Shown: piece after piece, positions 9,974-19,146 of the stretch
How the letters are laid out: each line of letters opens with the position of its first letter
How positions within the stretch are numbered: the first letter of the stretch is position 1
Assembly (NCBI RefSeq): GCF_012395835.1
Contig: NZ_JAAZSQ010000002.1
Coordinates: 176,957 to 240,956, forward strand
DNA from: Arthrobacter mobilis
Lineage (GTDB): Bacteria > Actinomycetota > Actinomycetes > Actinomycetales > Micrococcaceae
Length of the DNA stretch: 64,000 nucleotides
Direction of reading: 5' to 3'
Notes under the pieces: generated by a model
Database searches by the model: none
Told to the model about the DNA's origin: nothing
Seen by the model: only the letters and a program-made list of their open reading frames with translations
Translations under genes and position numbers: made by a program

Positions 9974-10819
9974 ATGATGGGAGCACACCACGCCCTCTCC
10001 GGCGCGGCAGCTTGGGTGGCGCTGACCACCCAATACCGGATTCCGCTGGACTGGGTCCCGGGCGCGGCCGGCCTGGACGGGCAGACCCTGACACTGGGGG
10101 CCGGGCTGATGGACGTGGGGCCGGTCGGGGTGCTGACCGGCGCCCTGGTCAGCGCCGGCGCGGCGCTGGTGCCGGACGCCGACCACCGGCACGCCACCAT
10201 CGCCCAGTCGCTGCCGCCGGTCTCGAAGGCGGTGTGCATCGGCATCGGCAAGGTCTCGGGCGGGCACCGCCGCGGCACCCACTCCGTCCTGGGCATCCTG
10301 GCCTTCACCGCCATTGCGTACGTGGCCGGACTGTGGACGGTGCAGGTGCCTCCCTTCGGTACGGTCTATCCCGGGGCCGGCGTGCTGTGCGTGCTGCTGG
10401 TCGCGTTCGCGGCCAAGGTCCTGAAGTTCATTCCGGACCAGCTGCAGAAGATCCCCTGGGCCGTGGGGCTGTCCGTGGCGGCCTTCATCGCGGCCTTCGC
10501 GCCCGAACAGCAGAACTGGTTCCCGACCGCCATGGGCGTGGGCGTCATCATGCACATCGTGGGGGACATGCTCACTACCGGCGGCGTGAACCTGATCTGG
10601 CCTCTGCGGATCAAGCCGCCACGGTTCCTGCGCCGGGTTCCGGTGATCAGCTGGATCTGGCGGCCCAACGGCTATTTCTCGCTGCCGGTGCTTGGCAATG
10701 CCGGCTCGGTGCGCGAATGGCTGCTGCTGGTCCCGGTCAGCGCGTACGTGATCCTCGGGATGACCGCGGCCACCTTGAGCATCGGGCAGGTGGCGGTGCT
10801 GGCGCTGGCCGCCGGATAG
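9974..10819 (+). CDS. Membrane-bound metal-dependent hydrolase (YdjM/DUF457-like)
   Basis: The 281-residue protein has an N-terminal HHALSGAAAW motif, then VPDADHRHATI, GHRRGTHSVLG and MHIVGDMLTTGG, separated by several hydrophobic segments. This His/Asp pattern is that of the YdjM/DUF457 family of inner-membrane metal-dependent hydrolases, whose substrate is generally unknown. The start ATG follows ACGAAAGGACCCC; a second ATG is the next codon. It stands alone between map and the P1 peptidase. Family assignment is fairly sure, function is not. Confidence 0.75.
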   Translation: MMGAHHALSGAAAWVALTTQYRIPLDWVPGAAGLDGQTLTLGAGLMDVGPVGVLTGALVSAGAALVPDADHRHATIAQSLPPVSKAVCIGIGKVSGGHRRGTHSVLGILAFTAIAYVAGLWTVQVPPFGTVYPGAGVLCVLLVAFAAKVLKFIPDQLQKIPWAVGLSVAAFIAAFAPEQQNWFPTAMGVGVIMHIVGDMLTTGGVNLIWPLRIKPPRFLRRVPVISWIWRPNGYFSLPVLGNAGSVREWLLLVPVSAYVILGMTAATLSIGQVAVLALAAG

Positions 10820-10836
10820 GCGACTGGCCGGGCCGC

Positions 10837-10869
10837 GGCCAACACCCCGGCCAACACCGGGCCAACGTG
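10837..10869 (+). repeat. Three short direct repeats upstream of the P1 peptidase gene
   Basis: GGCCAAC occurs three times within about 33 bases, spaced 11-12 bases apart, in the 63-base gap before the peptidase. It may be slippage or an operator array; no function can be shown from one copy of the locus. Confidence 0.4.
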
Positions 10870-10882
10870 GCACGATGGGGCC

Positions 10883-11824
10883 ATGACCTCCTCGATCACC
10901 GATGTGCCCGGAATCCGGGTGGGCCAAGTGGAGCGCACCGGCGGCGGCTGGCTGAGCGGCGTCACGGTCGTGCTCCCGCCGCCGGACACCGTCGGCTCCG
11001 TCGACGTCCGCGGGGGCGGACCGGCCACGCATGAGACGGACGCCCTGGATCCCACGACCCTGGTCCGCACCGTGGACGCCGTGGTGCTCACCGGTGGCAG
11101 TGCCTTCGGGCTGGCGTCGGCATCCGGCGTCCAGCGCTGGTGCGAGGAGCAGGGACGAGGGTTCCGTACGCCCAACGCGCTGGTGCCGATCGTCCCGGCC
11201 GCGGCCATCTACGACCTGGGCCGCGGCGGGGACGTACGGGCCCGCCCGGATGCCCGGATGGGGTACGACGCCGCGGCTGCGGCGGGTGCCTGCGCGGACT
11301 TCGCGCCCCTGCGGCGGGGCAACGCCGGCGCCGGCACCGGGGCGGCGGTGGACTTCGGCCGGTTCAAGGGCGGCGTGGGCAGCGCCTCGCTGCGCATGGA
11401 CGGGACCAACGCCGGGATCGTGGTCGGTGCCCTGGCCGTGGTGAACGCGGCCGGACGGCCGGCCGGCAGCCCGGGGCCTGCCCGGCCCGCGGAGGCGGGC
11501 GGACCGCCGCTGAACACCACCTTGTGCGTGGTGGCCACCAACGCGGTGCTGGATCCGGCGGAGGCGAAGCGGACGGCGTCGGCGGCGCACGCCGGCCTGG
11601 CCCGCGCCCTGGACCCGTCCCACACGCTCGTCGACGGCGACGTCGTCTTCTGCCTGGCCACCTGCTCGCAGCCGCTGGCCGGCGGCGGGGCGCTGGATCC
11701 GCGCTGGCAGCTGCAGGTCCTCGCCGCCGAAGCTGTCCGCCTGGCCATCCTCGACGGCGTGGGGAGCGCGGAGGCAGTGGAAACACCGGGTGCCGGACTT
11801 GCAAAGTACCCCGATTTAACTTAA
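10883..11824 (+). CDS. P1 family (S58) aminopeptidase/amidohydrolase, DmpA/NylC-like
   Basis: These Ntn-type enzymes self-cleave and then use the freed N-terminal Ser/Thr as nucleophile to hydrolyse D/L-amino-acid amides or cyclic and linear oligoamides. The 313-residue product begins [12 protein letters not shown], has [26 protein letters not shown] and GNAGAGTGA, and carries NTT at residues 211-213, where Thr212 (or Thr213) would be the cleavage-site nucleophile. The ATG lies 63 bases after the previous gene. The natural substrate cannot be predicted. Confidence 0.85.
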   Translation: MTSSITDVPGIRVGQVERTGGGWLSGVTVVLPPPDTVGSVDVRGGGPATHETDALDPTTLVRTVDAVVLTGGSAFGLASASGVQRWCEEQGRGFRTPNALVPIVPAAAIYDLGRGGDVRARPDARMGYDAAAAAGACADFAPLRRGNAGAGTGAAVDFGRFKGGVGSASLRMDGTNAGIVVGALAVVNAAGRPAGSPGPARPAEAGGPPLNTTLCVVATNAVLDPAEAKRTASAAHAGLARALDPSHTLVDGDVVFCLATCSQPLAGGGALDPRWQLQVLAAEAVRLAILDGVGSAEAVETPGAGLAKYPDLT

Positions 11825-11844
11825 GGGCGCCTCAGGAGTACAGT
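11815..11844 (+). promoter_or_regulatory. Putative promoter of infA and the alpha operon
   Basis: TTTAAC (11815-11820) and TACAGT (11839-11844) are 18 bases apart, overlapping the last codons of the peptidase gene. Transcription would start near 11851, giving a leader of about 105 bases ahead of infA. Confidence 0.45.
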
Positions 11845-11957
11845 TGACTGTTGGTTGTGTCTGCTTCCGCGCCCATTTTCCGGCTGCGGAACCGGGCCAT
11901 CAGAACCCAGAAACTAGCCCCGCCCGACGGCGGCGGTTACTGACGTTAGCGGAGGAT

Positions 11958-12179
11958 ATGGCTAAAAAAGACGGTGTCATTGAGATTGAAGGCACTGTGC
12001 AGGAGGCATTGCCCAATGCGATGTTCCGAGTTGAACTGACCAACGGGCATGTTGTGCTTGCCCACATTTCAGGCAAGATGCGTCAGCACTACATCCGGAT
12101 CCTCCCCGAGGACCGCGTTGTAGTCGAACTTAGCCCGTACGACCTCTCCCGGGGCCGTATCGTCTACCGCTACAAGTAA
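11958..12179 (+). CDS. infA: Translation initiation factor IF-1
   Basis: IF-1 is an OB-fold protein that occupies the ribosomal A site during initiation. The 73-residue product begins [14 protein letters not shown] and ends [11 protein letters not shown], a standard full length. The frame is open further upstream, but the ATG at 11958 preceded by GCGGAGGAT matches the family start exactly. It begins the infA-rpmJ-rpsM-rpsK-rpoA-rplQ order. Confidence 0.97.
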   Translation: MAKKDGVIEIEGTVQEALPNAMFRVELTNGHVVLAHISGKMRQHYIRILPEDRVVVELSPYDLSRGRIVYRYK

Positions 12180-12256
12180 AGACTTTTTGCGCCTCGCAGG
12201 AGGCCGCATCAAGTAGTTACGCGAACTGAATACTGCAAACAACGCAAAGGAAAACC

Positions 12257-12370
12257 ATGAAGGTCCAGCCGAGCGTCAAGCGGATCTGCGATAAGTGCCA
12301 GGTGATTCGTCGCAAGGGCAACGTACTCGTGATCTGCGAGAACCCGCGCCACAAGCAGCGCCAAGGCTAA
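12257..12370 (+). CDS. rpmJ: 50S ribosomal protein L36
   Basis: The 37-residue protein [11 protein letters not shown]...HKQRQG has the zinc ligands C-x2-C (residues 11 and 14), then Cys27 and His32. This is the zinc-binding form; many actinobacteria also keep a zinc-free paralogue elsewhere. The ATG follows AAAGGAAAACC. It lies between infA and rpsM as usual. Confidence 0.96.
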   Translation: MKVQPSVKRICDKCQVIRRKGNVLVICENPRHKQRQG

Positions 12371-12524
12371 GCTCCCTGCTTTGTCAGGGCGCTTGCCGCG
12401 CGTAGTAATTCCATAAAGGCAGTGCAGCAGGAATTCCTGCACACCCCCGGCACGGAGGCCGGGGACCTGGTCCGCCAGGACGCACTGCTCCAGACCTCCG
12501 GATACCACAAGGAGAACCGCCAAT

Positions 12525-12899
12525 ATGGCTCGTCTCGCTGGCGTAGACATTCCCCGCGAAAAGCGGGTAATCATCGCGCTTACCTACATCTACGGCGTGG
12601 GCAAGACCCGTGCAGAGCAGACCATCGCGGAGACCGGCATCAACCCGGACACCCGCGTCAAGGACCTCACCGATGCGGAGCTCGTGCAGCTGCGTGACTA
12701 CATCGAAGGCAACTTCAAGGTTGAGGGTGACCTCCGCCGCGAAGTGGCCGCCGACATCCGCCGCAAGGTTGAGATTGGTAGCTACGAAGGCCTCCGCCAC
12801 CGCCGCGGCCTGCCCGTCCGCGGGCAGCGCACCAAGACCAACGCCCGTACCCGCAAGGGTCCGAAGCGCACCGTCGCCGGTAAGAAGAAGGCCCGCTAA
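12525..12899 (+). CDS. rpsM: 30S ribosomal protein S13
   Basis: S13 is in the 30S head and contacts P-site tRNA. The 124-residue product begins [20 protein letters not shown] and ends with the basic [18 protein letters not shown] region. The ATG follows CAAGGAGAACCGCC. The 154-base gap after rpmJ contains no recognisable gene. It is co-oriented with rpsK and rpoA. Confidence 0.97.
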   Translation: MARLAGVDIPREKRVIIALTYIYGVGKTRAEQTIAETGINPDTRVKDLTDAELVQLRDYIEGNFKVEGDLRREVAADIRRKVEIGSYEGLRHRRGLPVRGQRTKTNARTRKGPKRTVAGKKKAR

Positions 12900-12973
12900 A
12901 CCGCCGCGGCTCCCCGAGCCGCCGCGGCCCCAGCGGTCGTTAGCTACCTGAAACTTTTGCAGTAGGAGAACAA

Positions 12974-13375
12974 ATGCCCCCCAAGACCCGTGGAGCGGTC
13001 CGCAAGCCGCGTCGCAAGGATAAGAAGAATATCGCGCTTGGACAGGCGCACATCAAGAGCACCTTCAACAACACCATCGTGTCCATCACGGACCCGACCG
13101 GTGCTGTGATTTCGTGGGCCTCGGCCGGTGAAGTCGGCTTCAAGGGCTCCCGCAAGTCCACCCCGTTCGCTGCGCAGATGGCTGCCGAGGCCGCTGCCAA
13201 GCGCGCCCAGGAGCACGGCCTGAAGAAGGTCGACGTGTTCGTCAAGGGCCCGGGGTCCGGACGCGAAACCGCAATCCGTTCGCTGCAGGCCGCCGGCCTC
13301 GAGGTCGGCTCCATCCAGGACGTCACGCCCAGCGCCCACAACGGTTGCCGTCCCCCGAAGCGCCGCCGCGTCTAG
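12974..13375 (+). CDS. rpsK: 30S ribosomal protein S11
   Basis: S11 lines the mRNA exit region of the 30S platform. The 133-residue product contains [20 protein letters not shown] and ends [15 protein letters not shown], the family signature. The ATG follows GTAGGAGAACAA. rpsD, which follows rpsK in many bacteria, is absent here. Confidence 0.97.
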   Translation: MPPKTRGAVRKPRRKDKKNIALGQAHIKSTFNNTIVSITDPTGAVISWASAGEVGFKGSRKSTPFAAQMAAEAAAKRAQEHGLKKVDVFVKGPGSGRETAIRSLQAAGLEVGSIQDVTPSAHNGCRPPKRRRV

Positions 13376-13391
13376 TCAGCCCCAGGCAACT

Positions 13392-13446
13392 TTCGGCCGC
13401 CGTACGGAACCGCCCGCCAAGGGCGCTGGATCCTGCGGCGGCCGAA
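13392..13446 (+). other. Long-range inverted repeat in the rpsK-rpoA gap
   Basis: TTCGGCCGCCG (13392-13402) and CGGCGGCCGAA (13436-13446) are perfect complements enclosing 33 bases. The following bases (13447-13505) are also full of GCCGCC/GGCGGC pairing. The 187-base gap thus holds a structured RNA region, either a terminator for the ribosomal part or a leader for rpoA. Confidence 0.45.
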
Positions 13447-13509
13447 GGGCCGTCCGCCGCGGTGCCGCCGCGGCGGCGGCCTGCCCGGCCGAGGCTGGCT
13501 GGCCGCCCC

Positions 13510-13538
13510 TTTCCACCAATCGTGTTGCGTCATATAGC
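13510..13538 (+). promoter_or_regulatory. Possible rpoA promoter
   Basis: TTTCCA (13510-13515) and TATAGC (13533-13538) have the ideal 17-base spacing in an otherwise GC-rich gap, about 25 bases before the rpoA start. A promoter here would allow rpoA-rplQ to be expressed independently of rpsM-rpsK. Confidence 0.4.
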
Positions 13539-13562
13539 GGATGCTCGCTGAAAGGAATCTAA

Positions 13563-14573
13563 GTGCTTATTGCACAGCGCCCCACACTTACTGAAGAAGT
13601 AGTGGCCGAAAACCGTTCCCGGTTCGTCATCGAACCGCTGGAGCCGGGCTTCGGTTACACCCTCGGCAACTCGCTCCGCCGCACGCTGCTGTCCTCGATC
13701 CCCGGTGCTGCAGTAACCAGCATCCGCATCGATGGTGTGCTGCACGAGTTCACCACGGTTCCGGGTGTGAAGGAAGATGTCACCGAGATCATCCTGAACA
13801 TCAAGAACCTGGCCGTCTCCTCCGAGCACGACGAGCCCGTGGTCGCCTACCTGCGCAAGCAGGGGCCCGGCGTCGTCACTGCTGCGGACATCGCTCCGCC
13901 GGCTGGCGTGGAGTTCCACAACCCGGACCTGCATATCGCCACGCTGAATGAGAAGGGCAAGTTCGAGCTCGAGCTGACCATCGAGCGCGGCCGCGGCTAT
14001 GTGTCCGCGGCGCAGAACAAGTCCGGCGATGCCGAGATCGGCCGTATCCCGGTGGACTCGATCTACTCGCCGGTGCTGAAGGTCACCTTCAAGGTTGAGG
14101 CGACCCGTGTTGAGCAGCGCACCGACTTCGACCGCCTGATCGTCGACGTCGAGACCAAGGATTCCATTGCGCCGCGCGACGCCGTCGCATCTGCGGGAAC
14201 CACCCTGGTCGAGCTGTTCGGCCTGGCCCGCGAGCTGAACACTGCCGCCGAAGGTATCGAGATCGGCCCGAGCCCCACGGATGCCGCGCTGGCAGCCGAC
14301 ATGGCCCTGCCGATCGAGGACCTGGAGCTCACCGTGCGCTCCTACAACTGCCTCAAGCGCGAGGGCATCCACACCGTGGGTGAGCTCGTTGCCCGCTCCG
14401 AGGCTGACCTGATGGACATCCGCAACTTCGGGGCGAAGTCCATCGACGAGGTCAAGGCCAAGCTGGTGGAACTGGGCCTGTCCCTGAAGGATTCGCCTCC
14501 AGGGTTTGACCTGGCCGCGCGCGCCGCTGCCATCGAAGAGGACGAAGCCGGCTACACCGAGGACGAACTCTAA
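13563..14573 (+). CDS. rpoA: DNA-directed RNA polymerase alpha subunit
   Basis: Alpha dimerises to nucleate RNA polymerase assembly, and its C-terminal domain contacts DNA and activators. The 336-residue product has the N-terminal domain at residues 1 to about 230 ([20 protein letters not shown]) and the C-terminal domain at about 250-315 ([18 protein letters not shown] and [15 protein letters not shown]), joined by a linker, with an acidic tail. The GTG start follows GAAAGGAATCTAA. rplQ comes next. Confidence 0.97.
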   Translation: MLIAQRPTLTEEVVAENRSRFVIEPLEPGFGYTLGNSLRRTLLSSIPGAAVTSIRIDGVLHEFTTVPGVKEDVTEIILNIKNLAVSSEHDEPVVAYLRKQGPGVVTAADIAPPAGVEFHNPDLHIATLNEKGKFELELTIERGRGYVSAAQNKSGDAEIGRIPVDSIYSPVLKVTFKVEATRVEQRTDFDRLIVDVETKDSIAPRDAVASAGTTLVELFGLARELNTAAEGIEIGPSPTDAALAADMALPIEDLELTVRSYNCLKREGIHTVGELVARSEADLMDIRNFGAKSIDEVKAKLVELGLSLKDSPPGFDLAARAAAIEEDEAGYTEDEL

Positions 14574-14641
14574 ACCACAGGAATTCTGCCGCGCCGGCGC
14601 CGTCGTGCGCGTTCCGCGGCACCATTTGAGGAGATTACATA

Positions 14642-15211
14642 ATGCCTACGCCCACCAAGGGTCCGCGCCTCGGCGGCGGTCCGGCCCACGAGCGCCTGAT
14701 GCTCGCCAACCTGGCCGCGTCGCTGTTCGAGCACAAGCGCATCACCACCACCGTGACCAAGGCCAAGCGCCTGCGCCCGTACGCCGAGCGCTTGATCACC
14801 TTCGCCAAGCGCGGGGACCTGGCCTCGCGCCGCCGGGTGCTCGGTGTGATCAGCAACAAGGGTGTTGTCCACGAGCTGTTCACCGACATTGCCACCGCCG
14901 TGCAGAACCGCGAGGGCGGCTACACCCGCATCACCAAGATCGGCAACCGCAAGGGCGACAACGCCCCCATGGCCGTCATCGAGCTGGTGCTGGACCCGGT
15001 GTCCCCGAAGCAGGCAGTGGTGCAGGAAGCCGAGAAGGCCGCCGAGTCTGCTGCGAAGCCGGCTTCCGCCGAGGAGACCCCGGCCGCCGAGGCTGAGGCC
15101 GCCGACATCCCGGAGACCCGGACCGCCGACGCCGAGGTTACCGAGGATGCCGCCGTCGAGGCCGACGAAGCGGCTCCGGAAGACGACGAGAAGGACGACG
15201 AGAAGAAGTAG
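14642..15211 (+). CDS. rplQ: 50S ribosomal protein L17 with acidic C-terminal tail
   Basis: L17 lies near the exit tunnel. The core (residues 1-122) has [19 protein letters not shown] and the conserved [17 protein letters not shown]. The product is 189 residues instead of about 120 because of a Glu/Ala/Asp-rich tail ending DEKDDEKK, common in this family of bacteria. The ATG follows TGAGGAGATTACATA. It is the last gene of the alpha operon. Confidence 0.96.
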   Translation: MPTPTKGPRLGGGPAHERLMLANLAASLFEHKRITTTVTKAKRLRPYAERLITFAKRGDLASRRRVLGVISNKGVVHELFTDIATAVQNREGGYTRITKIGNRKGDNAPMAVIELVLDPVSPKQAVVQEAEKAAESAAKPASAEETPAAEAEAADIPETRTADAEVTEDAAVEADEAAPEDDEKDDEKK

Positions 15212-15222
15212 TTCTTCCCCGG

Positions 15223-15228
15223 TAGTAT
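15223..15228 (+). promoter_or_regulatory. -10 element for a leaderless truA transcript
   Basis: TAGTAT (15223-15228) lies exactly six bases before the truA ATG, and no ribosome-binding site is present in the 23-base gap after rplQ. Transcription starting at the A of the ATG would be leaderless, which is common in actinobacteria. The -35 region is not recognisable. Confidence 0.5.
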
Positions 15229-15234
15229 CTTCAT

Positions 15235-16155
15235 ATGTCACAAGAGAAACCCGCCGTCCCGCTGCAGGACGGCGGGTTTCTTCGTGTCCGCCTGGACCTG
15301 TCCTACGACGGCGGGCCGTTCCGCGGCTGGGCCGCCCAGCCCGGCCACCTGACCGTGCAGGGCGCGCTGGAGGAAGGCCTCGAGGTCCTCATCCGCCGTC
15401 CGGTGCGGCTCACCGTCGCCGGACGCACCGACGCCGGCGTGCACGCACGCGGCCAGGTGGTCCACTTCGACCTGGACCCGGGGGAGTGGCTGGCACTTTC
15501 CCGCGGACGGGACATCGACCCCGGTGCGGCGCTGGTGCGGCGGCTGCGCGGGGTGCTGTCGAAGGTGCTCGGCGGCCGGGTGGGGTCGCCCGCGCCGCTG
15601 CGGGAACTGGCCGGGGCCATCGAGGTGCACTCCGCCGTGCCGGCTCCTGCCGGCTTCGATGCCCGGTTCTCGGCGCTGTGGCGCCGCTACAGCTACCGCA
15701 TCGCGGACCGTCCCGAACTCTGGGATCCGCTGACCCGCAACGTTACGCTGTGGCACGACCGGCCGCTGGACGACAAGGCCATGAACAACGCGGCCGGACG
15801 CCTGATCGGCATCCACGACTTCCTGTCCTTCTGCAAGCCCCGCGACGGGGCCACCACCATCCGCGACCTGCAGCACTTTTCCTTCGTCCGCGGGCACGAC
15901 GGCGTCATCACCGCCACCGTGCAGGCGGACGCCTTCTGCCACAACATGGTGCGGGCCCTGATCGGTGCCTCGCTGGTGGTCGGTACGGAGCACGACCCGT
16001 ACTGGCTGCACGAGCGGCTGCTCGCCCAGGTGCGTGATTCGCAGACGAAACTGGCGGCGCCGCACCCGCTGGTGCTCGAGCATGTGGCCTATCCGGAGGA
16101 CCACGAGATGATGCTCCGGGCCGAGCGGACGCGGGCCCGCCGGGGCTTCGACTGA
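15235..16155 (+). CDS. truA: tRNA pseudouridine(38-40) synthase TruA
   Basis: TruA converts uridines 38-40 of the tRNA anticodon arm to pseudouridine. The 306-residue product has RLDLSYDGGPFRGWAAQP (about residues 18-35), the catalytic motif AGRTDAGVHARGQV with its Asp in RTDAGVHA (about residue 65), and the C-terminal NMVRALIG. The ATG at 15235 is the only reasonable start because the next codons contain no ATG or GTG before the conserved fold begins. It has no ribosome-binding site, so it is probably leaderless. Its codons 4-16 form a perfect terminator hairpin. Confidence 0.94.
   Translation: MSQEKPAVPLQDGGFLRVRLDLSYDGGPFRGWAAQPGHLTVQGALEEGLEVLIRRPVRLTVAGRTDAGVHARGQVVHFDLDPGEWLALSRGRDIDPGAALVRRLRGVLSKVLGGRVGSPAPLRELAGAIEVHSAVPAPAGFDARFSALWRRYSYRIADRPELWDPLTRNVTLWHDRPLDDKAMNNAAGRLIGIHDFLSFCKPRDGATTIRDLQHFSFVRGHDGVITATVQADAFCHNMVRALIGASLVVGTEHDPYWLHERLLAQVRDSQTKLAAPHPLVLEHVAYPEDHEMMLRAERTRARRGFD
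15245..15283 (+). terminator. Intrinsic terminator inside the first codons of truA
   Basis: Fifteen-base arms (15245-15259 and 15267-15281) are perfectly complementary around the loop CGCTGCA, and the 3' arm runs into TTTCTTC. It begins 11 bases into the truA reading frame. It is placed to end the rpoA-rplQ message, yet it also lies in every truA transcript. Confidence 0.8.
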
Positions 16156-16167
16156 GCCGGCGGCCGG

Positions 16168-16202
16168 GGCCGGAACGCCCGGAGCCGGAGGCCGTTCCGG
16201 CC
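16168..16202. terminator. Convergent terminator hairpin between truA and fliW
   Basis: GGCCGGAACG (16168-16177) and CGTTCCGGCC (16193-16202) pair perfectly, just after the truA stop and facing the leftward fliW operon. It could act in both directions. Confidence 0.6.
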
Positions 16203-16241
16203 AGACCGGCAGGGCAGCCTGGCCGGAACCACCGGCCTGCA

Positions 16242-16269
16242 CCTATGCCTTCCCCCACCGAGGCATAGG
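16242..16269. terminator. Second hairpin in the truA-fliW gap
   Basis: CCTATGCCT (16242-16250) and AGGCATAGG (16261-16269) form a 9-bp perfect stem with a 10-base loop. Together with the hairpin at 16168 it fills the 280-base gap 16156-16435, in which no gene is seen. It probably ends leftward transcription of the flgN-fliW operon. Confidence 0.5.
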
Positions 16270-16435
16270 CAGTCCGTGCCGGGGGCGCCCGCGGCGGGCG
16301 GACATCCCGGGATCAAACATTTCATCCGCGGGCTGCGGGCTCAAGGTCCCGGACTACTCGATTAATGCCTGCGGCTACCGGTCCCGGTACCTGCCCGACG
16401 ACGGGCGGTACGGGTGATGCGGAACTGCGCGACCG

Positions 16436-16819
16436 CTACGCCGACTGCGGGCTAAGCTCGGCCCGCAGCGGCCAGTCCTGGCCTTCGAGGATGACCTGGG
16501 CGCAGGCCCCGGTGGCGCTGTTGACCACCACCGGGGCCAACAGGTTCACCGTGGTGCCGGCGGGGCCGGGATTGGCCACCACGAGGACCAGCGCCTGTTC
16601 TGGCCCGGCCAGGTCCAGGGCGGCCGCATCCTCGTCGGAGATGACCGGCTGGTAGTCCGGCAGGTACACCGAGGCATCGAGCACGAACAGCCGCCGGCCG
16701 GAACCGGCCGCCGCTTCGAGGGCGAACAGCCCCGGCGCGCCGTCGACCGGCCGCAGAGTGAAGTCCACCAGCGGGGCCAGACCCGGGGGAGGGGCCACGA
16801 AGGTCAGCGCGGCGCTCAC
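16436..16819 (-). CDS. fliW: Flagellar assembly factor FliW (CsrA antagonist)
   Basis: In Bacillus, FliW binds either flagellin or CsrA: free FliW sequesters CsrA and so releases flagellin mRNA for translation. The 127-residue product has the compact beta-barrel pattern of the family, with RLFVLDASVYLPDYQPVIS around residues 43-61 and ANPGPAGTTVNLLAPVV around 82-98. It is the last gene of the leftward flgN-flgK-flgL-fliW operon and overlaps flgL by four bases. csrA lies at the far end of the flagellar locus (53591). Confidence 0.85.
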   Translation of the reverse strand: MSAALTFVAPPPGLAPLVDFTLRPVDGAPGLFALEAAAGSGRRLFVLDASVYLPDYQPVISDEDAAALDLAGPEQALVLVVANPGPAGTTVNLLAPVVVNSATGACAQVILEGQDWPLRAELSPQSA

Positions 16820-17721
16820 CGAAGGAAGTCCATCAGGGTCGGCTGGAGCACGCGGGCCGTGACCGCCAGGGCGGACTGGTAGGCGACTTCCTGCAGCTTC
16901 AGGTCCAGGATCACCTGGCCGACGTCCGGATCCTCGACGCTGGAGCGGCGTGCTTCCAGGCTGACTGACTGTTCCATATTGGCCTCCTGGGCACGCAGTA
17001 CCTGGGCATGCCGCACGCCTGCCTCGGCACGCTGGGCTACCACCGTCTTGAGCCGGGCGTCGATGTCGGCAAGGTAGCCGTTCACCGGTTTTCCGGCCCG
17101 TAGGTCCGCCACCATGGCATCCAGCAGGGCGAACGCGGAGTCGCCGCCGGCTTCGGTGCCGAAAACGTCGCGCCCGTCCGCATCGACGCGGACCGTCGTT
17201 GCGGCGTCGACCCGCCGCTCGACCGAGCCCGCGGCGGGCCCGGTGAACTCGTAGTTCAGGGTGCCGTCGGCGCTGGGGGCGAAGACGGCGGGCGCATCCG
17301 AGTTGCCGGCGAAGACGCTCCTGCCCATGTACCTGGTGTTGGCGGCGGCCAGCAGCTCGTCCTTCAGCGCGGACAGTTCCAGCGCGATGGCCTCGCGGCC
17401 GGTATCCGAAACGGATCCGCTCCCGGAGCGCACGGCCAGGTCCCGGACGCGGTGGAGGGCATCGGTGGCGGAGCCCAGGGCCGAGTCGAGCGTGGCCAGC
17501 CAGCCGGCGGCATCATCGATATTGCGCTTGTACTGCTCGTTGGCACGCTGGTCGGCGCGCACGCGCATGGTGTCGGCGGTACCGGAAGGGTCGTCCGAGG
17601 GCCGGGTGATCTTCGACTGGCCCGTGGCGGCTTCCTGCAGCCGGGCCAGCCGTTCCATGTTCGACTGCAGGTTCTGCTGCGCAAAGCGGCTCATGCTCTG
17701 GCTGGTGACGCGCGTGATCAT
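16816..17721 (-). CDS. flgL: Flagellar hook-associated protein 3 (FlgL)
   Basis: FlgL is the second junction protein between hook and filament. The 301-residue product begins MITRVTSQSMSRFAQQNLQS and has the flagellin-like N-terminal heptads (RLARLQEAATGQSKITRPSDD) and a C-terminal flagellin-like helix (LDLKLQEVAYQSALAVTARV). These are the two D0/D1 arms that pair in the filament. It lies directly downstream of flgK and is secreted by the flagellar export apparatus. Confidence 0.93.
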   Translation of the reverse strand: MITRVTSQSMSRFAQQNLQSNMERLARLQEAATGQSKITRPSDDPSGTADTMRVRADQRANEQYKRNIDDAAGWLATLDSALGSATDALHRVRDLAVRSGSGSVSDTGREAIALELSALKDELLAAANTRYMGRSVFAGNSDAPAVFAPSADGTLNYEFTGPAAGSVERRVDAATTVRVDADGRDVFGTEAGGDSAFALLDAMVADLRAGKPVNGYLADIDARLKTVVAQRAEAGVRHAQVLRAQEANMEQSVSLEARRSSVEDPDVGQVILDLKLQEVAYQSALAVTARVLQPTLMDFLR

Positions 17722-17724
17722 GGG

Positions 17725-19137
17725 CTACCTCCCTACCAGTCCGGTGCGGTTGATGAGTGTGTCGAGCATTTCGTCGACGGCGGTCATGACCCGGGCAGCG
17801 CCCTGGTAGGCGTGCTGGTAGGAGAGCAGGTTGATGTTCTCCTCGTCCAGGTCGACCGAGGCGTTGGACAGCTGCAGGGCCAGGGCCGAGTCCGCGGCCA
17901 GTCCGGCCAGCTCCGACTGCCGCAGCTCGGTGCGGGCGGCCGCGCCGATGCCGGTGACGAACTTTTCCCAGGCACGGTCCGGCGCCCCTGCACCGGTGCC
18001 CAGCTGGGAGATCGTGTCGGCAATGGAGCCGTCCAGTGCGCCGGCGTCCCCGGCGGCCGTGGCAATATCGCCGGCCTCGGCGGGCAGCACCAGCAGCCCT
18101 TGGGCGGGTGGGATGCCGGGGTCGGCCGCGAACCCGAAAAAGTCCGTCCCGGTCACGGAGCCGGCGTAGCCGGTGCGGTGGACGGCGTTCACCGCACCGG
18201 CCAGGGTGCCGGCGAAGGCGTTGTACCCGGCGGCGGCCTGGCGCAGCGGCCCGTCCCCGGCGGCGCTGCCGAGCATGGCCAGCGCGCCGGCGATTTCACC
18301 GCCGTCGAGCACCAGGGGAGTGCCCTGGCGGCTGGCCCACTCGAGCCGGACCCCGTCGCCGTCGGCCAGCCTGCCGGCACCGCCGACCATGACGCTGTGG
18401 GCGGTGGCGCCGGAGACCAGCGCATTGCCGCCCAGCAGCACCTCCACCTGGCCGTCGCCCAGTTCCCGTACGCTTGCCCCGGTCAGCGCGGCGATGCTGG
18501 TGGTCAACTGGTTGCGCTGGTCGATCAGTTCGTTCGCGGAGCCGCCGTTGGCCACCGCGAAGCGGATCTTCTCGTTCAGTCCGGCCACCTGCGCCGCTGC
18601 ACCGTTGAGCTCGGCGGCCATGGTGTCCACGTCGGTGCGGATCCGGTCCCACTCATTTGCCACCTCCTGGTAGCCGCGGCCGATCATGCCGGCCAGCGTG
18701 CGGGCCTCTTCCAGGACGACGGCGCCGGCGGCCGGATCGTCCGGGCGGTTGGAGAGGTCCTGCCAGGCAGCCCAGAATTCCTGCAGCTGGGCGGAAATGC
18801 CGTTGCTGCCGGGCTCGCGCAGCGAGGCTTCCAGCCCGGCCATGGCCTCGGCCCGCACGCCGGCGTTGCCGGCCGCCGCCGCGGAGGCGCGCACCCGGGC
18901 ATCCAGATGCAGGTCACCGAGGCGCGCGATCGCGTCAACGGAGACGCCCTGGCCGATCTGTACGCCTCCGGTGACCAGCCCGGTCCTGGCCAGGGCGCCG
19001 ATGGCCGAGGTGCCGGTCCGCTGGCGGGTATAGCCCTCGGTGTTGACGTTGGCGATGTTCTGCCCCACCACGTTCAGGCCCTGGCGGGCAGCCACCAGGC
19101 CGGTGTACGCGGTGGTCAGGCCGCTAAACGTACTCAC
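17725..19137 (-). CDS. flgK: Flagellar hook-associated protein 1 (FlgK)
   Basis: FlgK is the first hook-filament junction protein. The 470-residue product starts MSTFSGLTTAYTGLVAARQG with the rod/hook motif NVVGQNIANVNTEGYTRQR at about residues 20-38, and ends with the conserved helix ENINLLSYQHAYQGAARVM. The start is GTG with GAGGATGAGCA upstream. It is preceded by its likely chaperone gene flgN and followed by flgL after three bases. Confidence 0.94.
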   Translation of the reverse strand: MSTFSGLTTAYTGLVAARQGLNVVGQNIANVNTEGYTRQRTGTSAIGALARTGLVTGGVQIGQGVSVDAIARLGDLHLDARVRASAAAAGNAGVRAEAMAGLEASLREPGSNGISAQLQEFWAAWQDLSNRPDDPAAGAVVLEEARTLAGMIGRGYQEVANEWDRIRTDVDTMAAELNGAAAQVAGLNEKIRFAVANGGSANELIDQRNQLTTSIAALTGASVRELGDGQVEVLLGGNALVSGATAHSVMVGGAGRLADGDGVRLEWASRQGTPLVLDGGEIAGALAMLGSAAGDGPLRQAAAGYNAFAGTLAGAVNAVHRTGYAGSVTGTDFFGFAADPGIPPAQGLLVLPAEAGDIATAAGDAGALDGSIADTISQLGTGAGAPDRAWEKFVTGIGAAARTELRQSELAGLAADSALALQLSNASVDLDEENINLLSYQHAYQGAARVMTAVDEMLDTLINRTGLVGR

Positions 19138-19146
19138 TGCTCATCC

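Noticed and set aside
11844..11957. Longer N-terminus for IF-1
   Set aside because: The upstream stretch is not conserved in IF-1, and the ATG at 11958 has a proper ribosome-binding site and gives the exact 73-residue family length.
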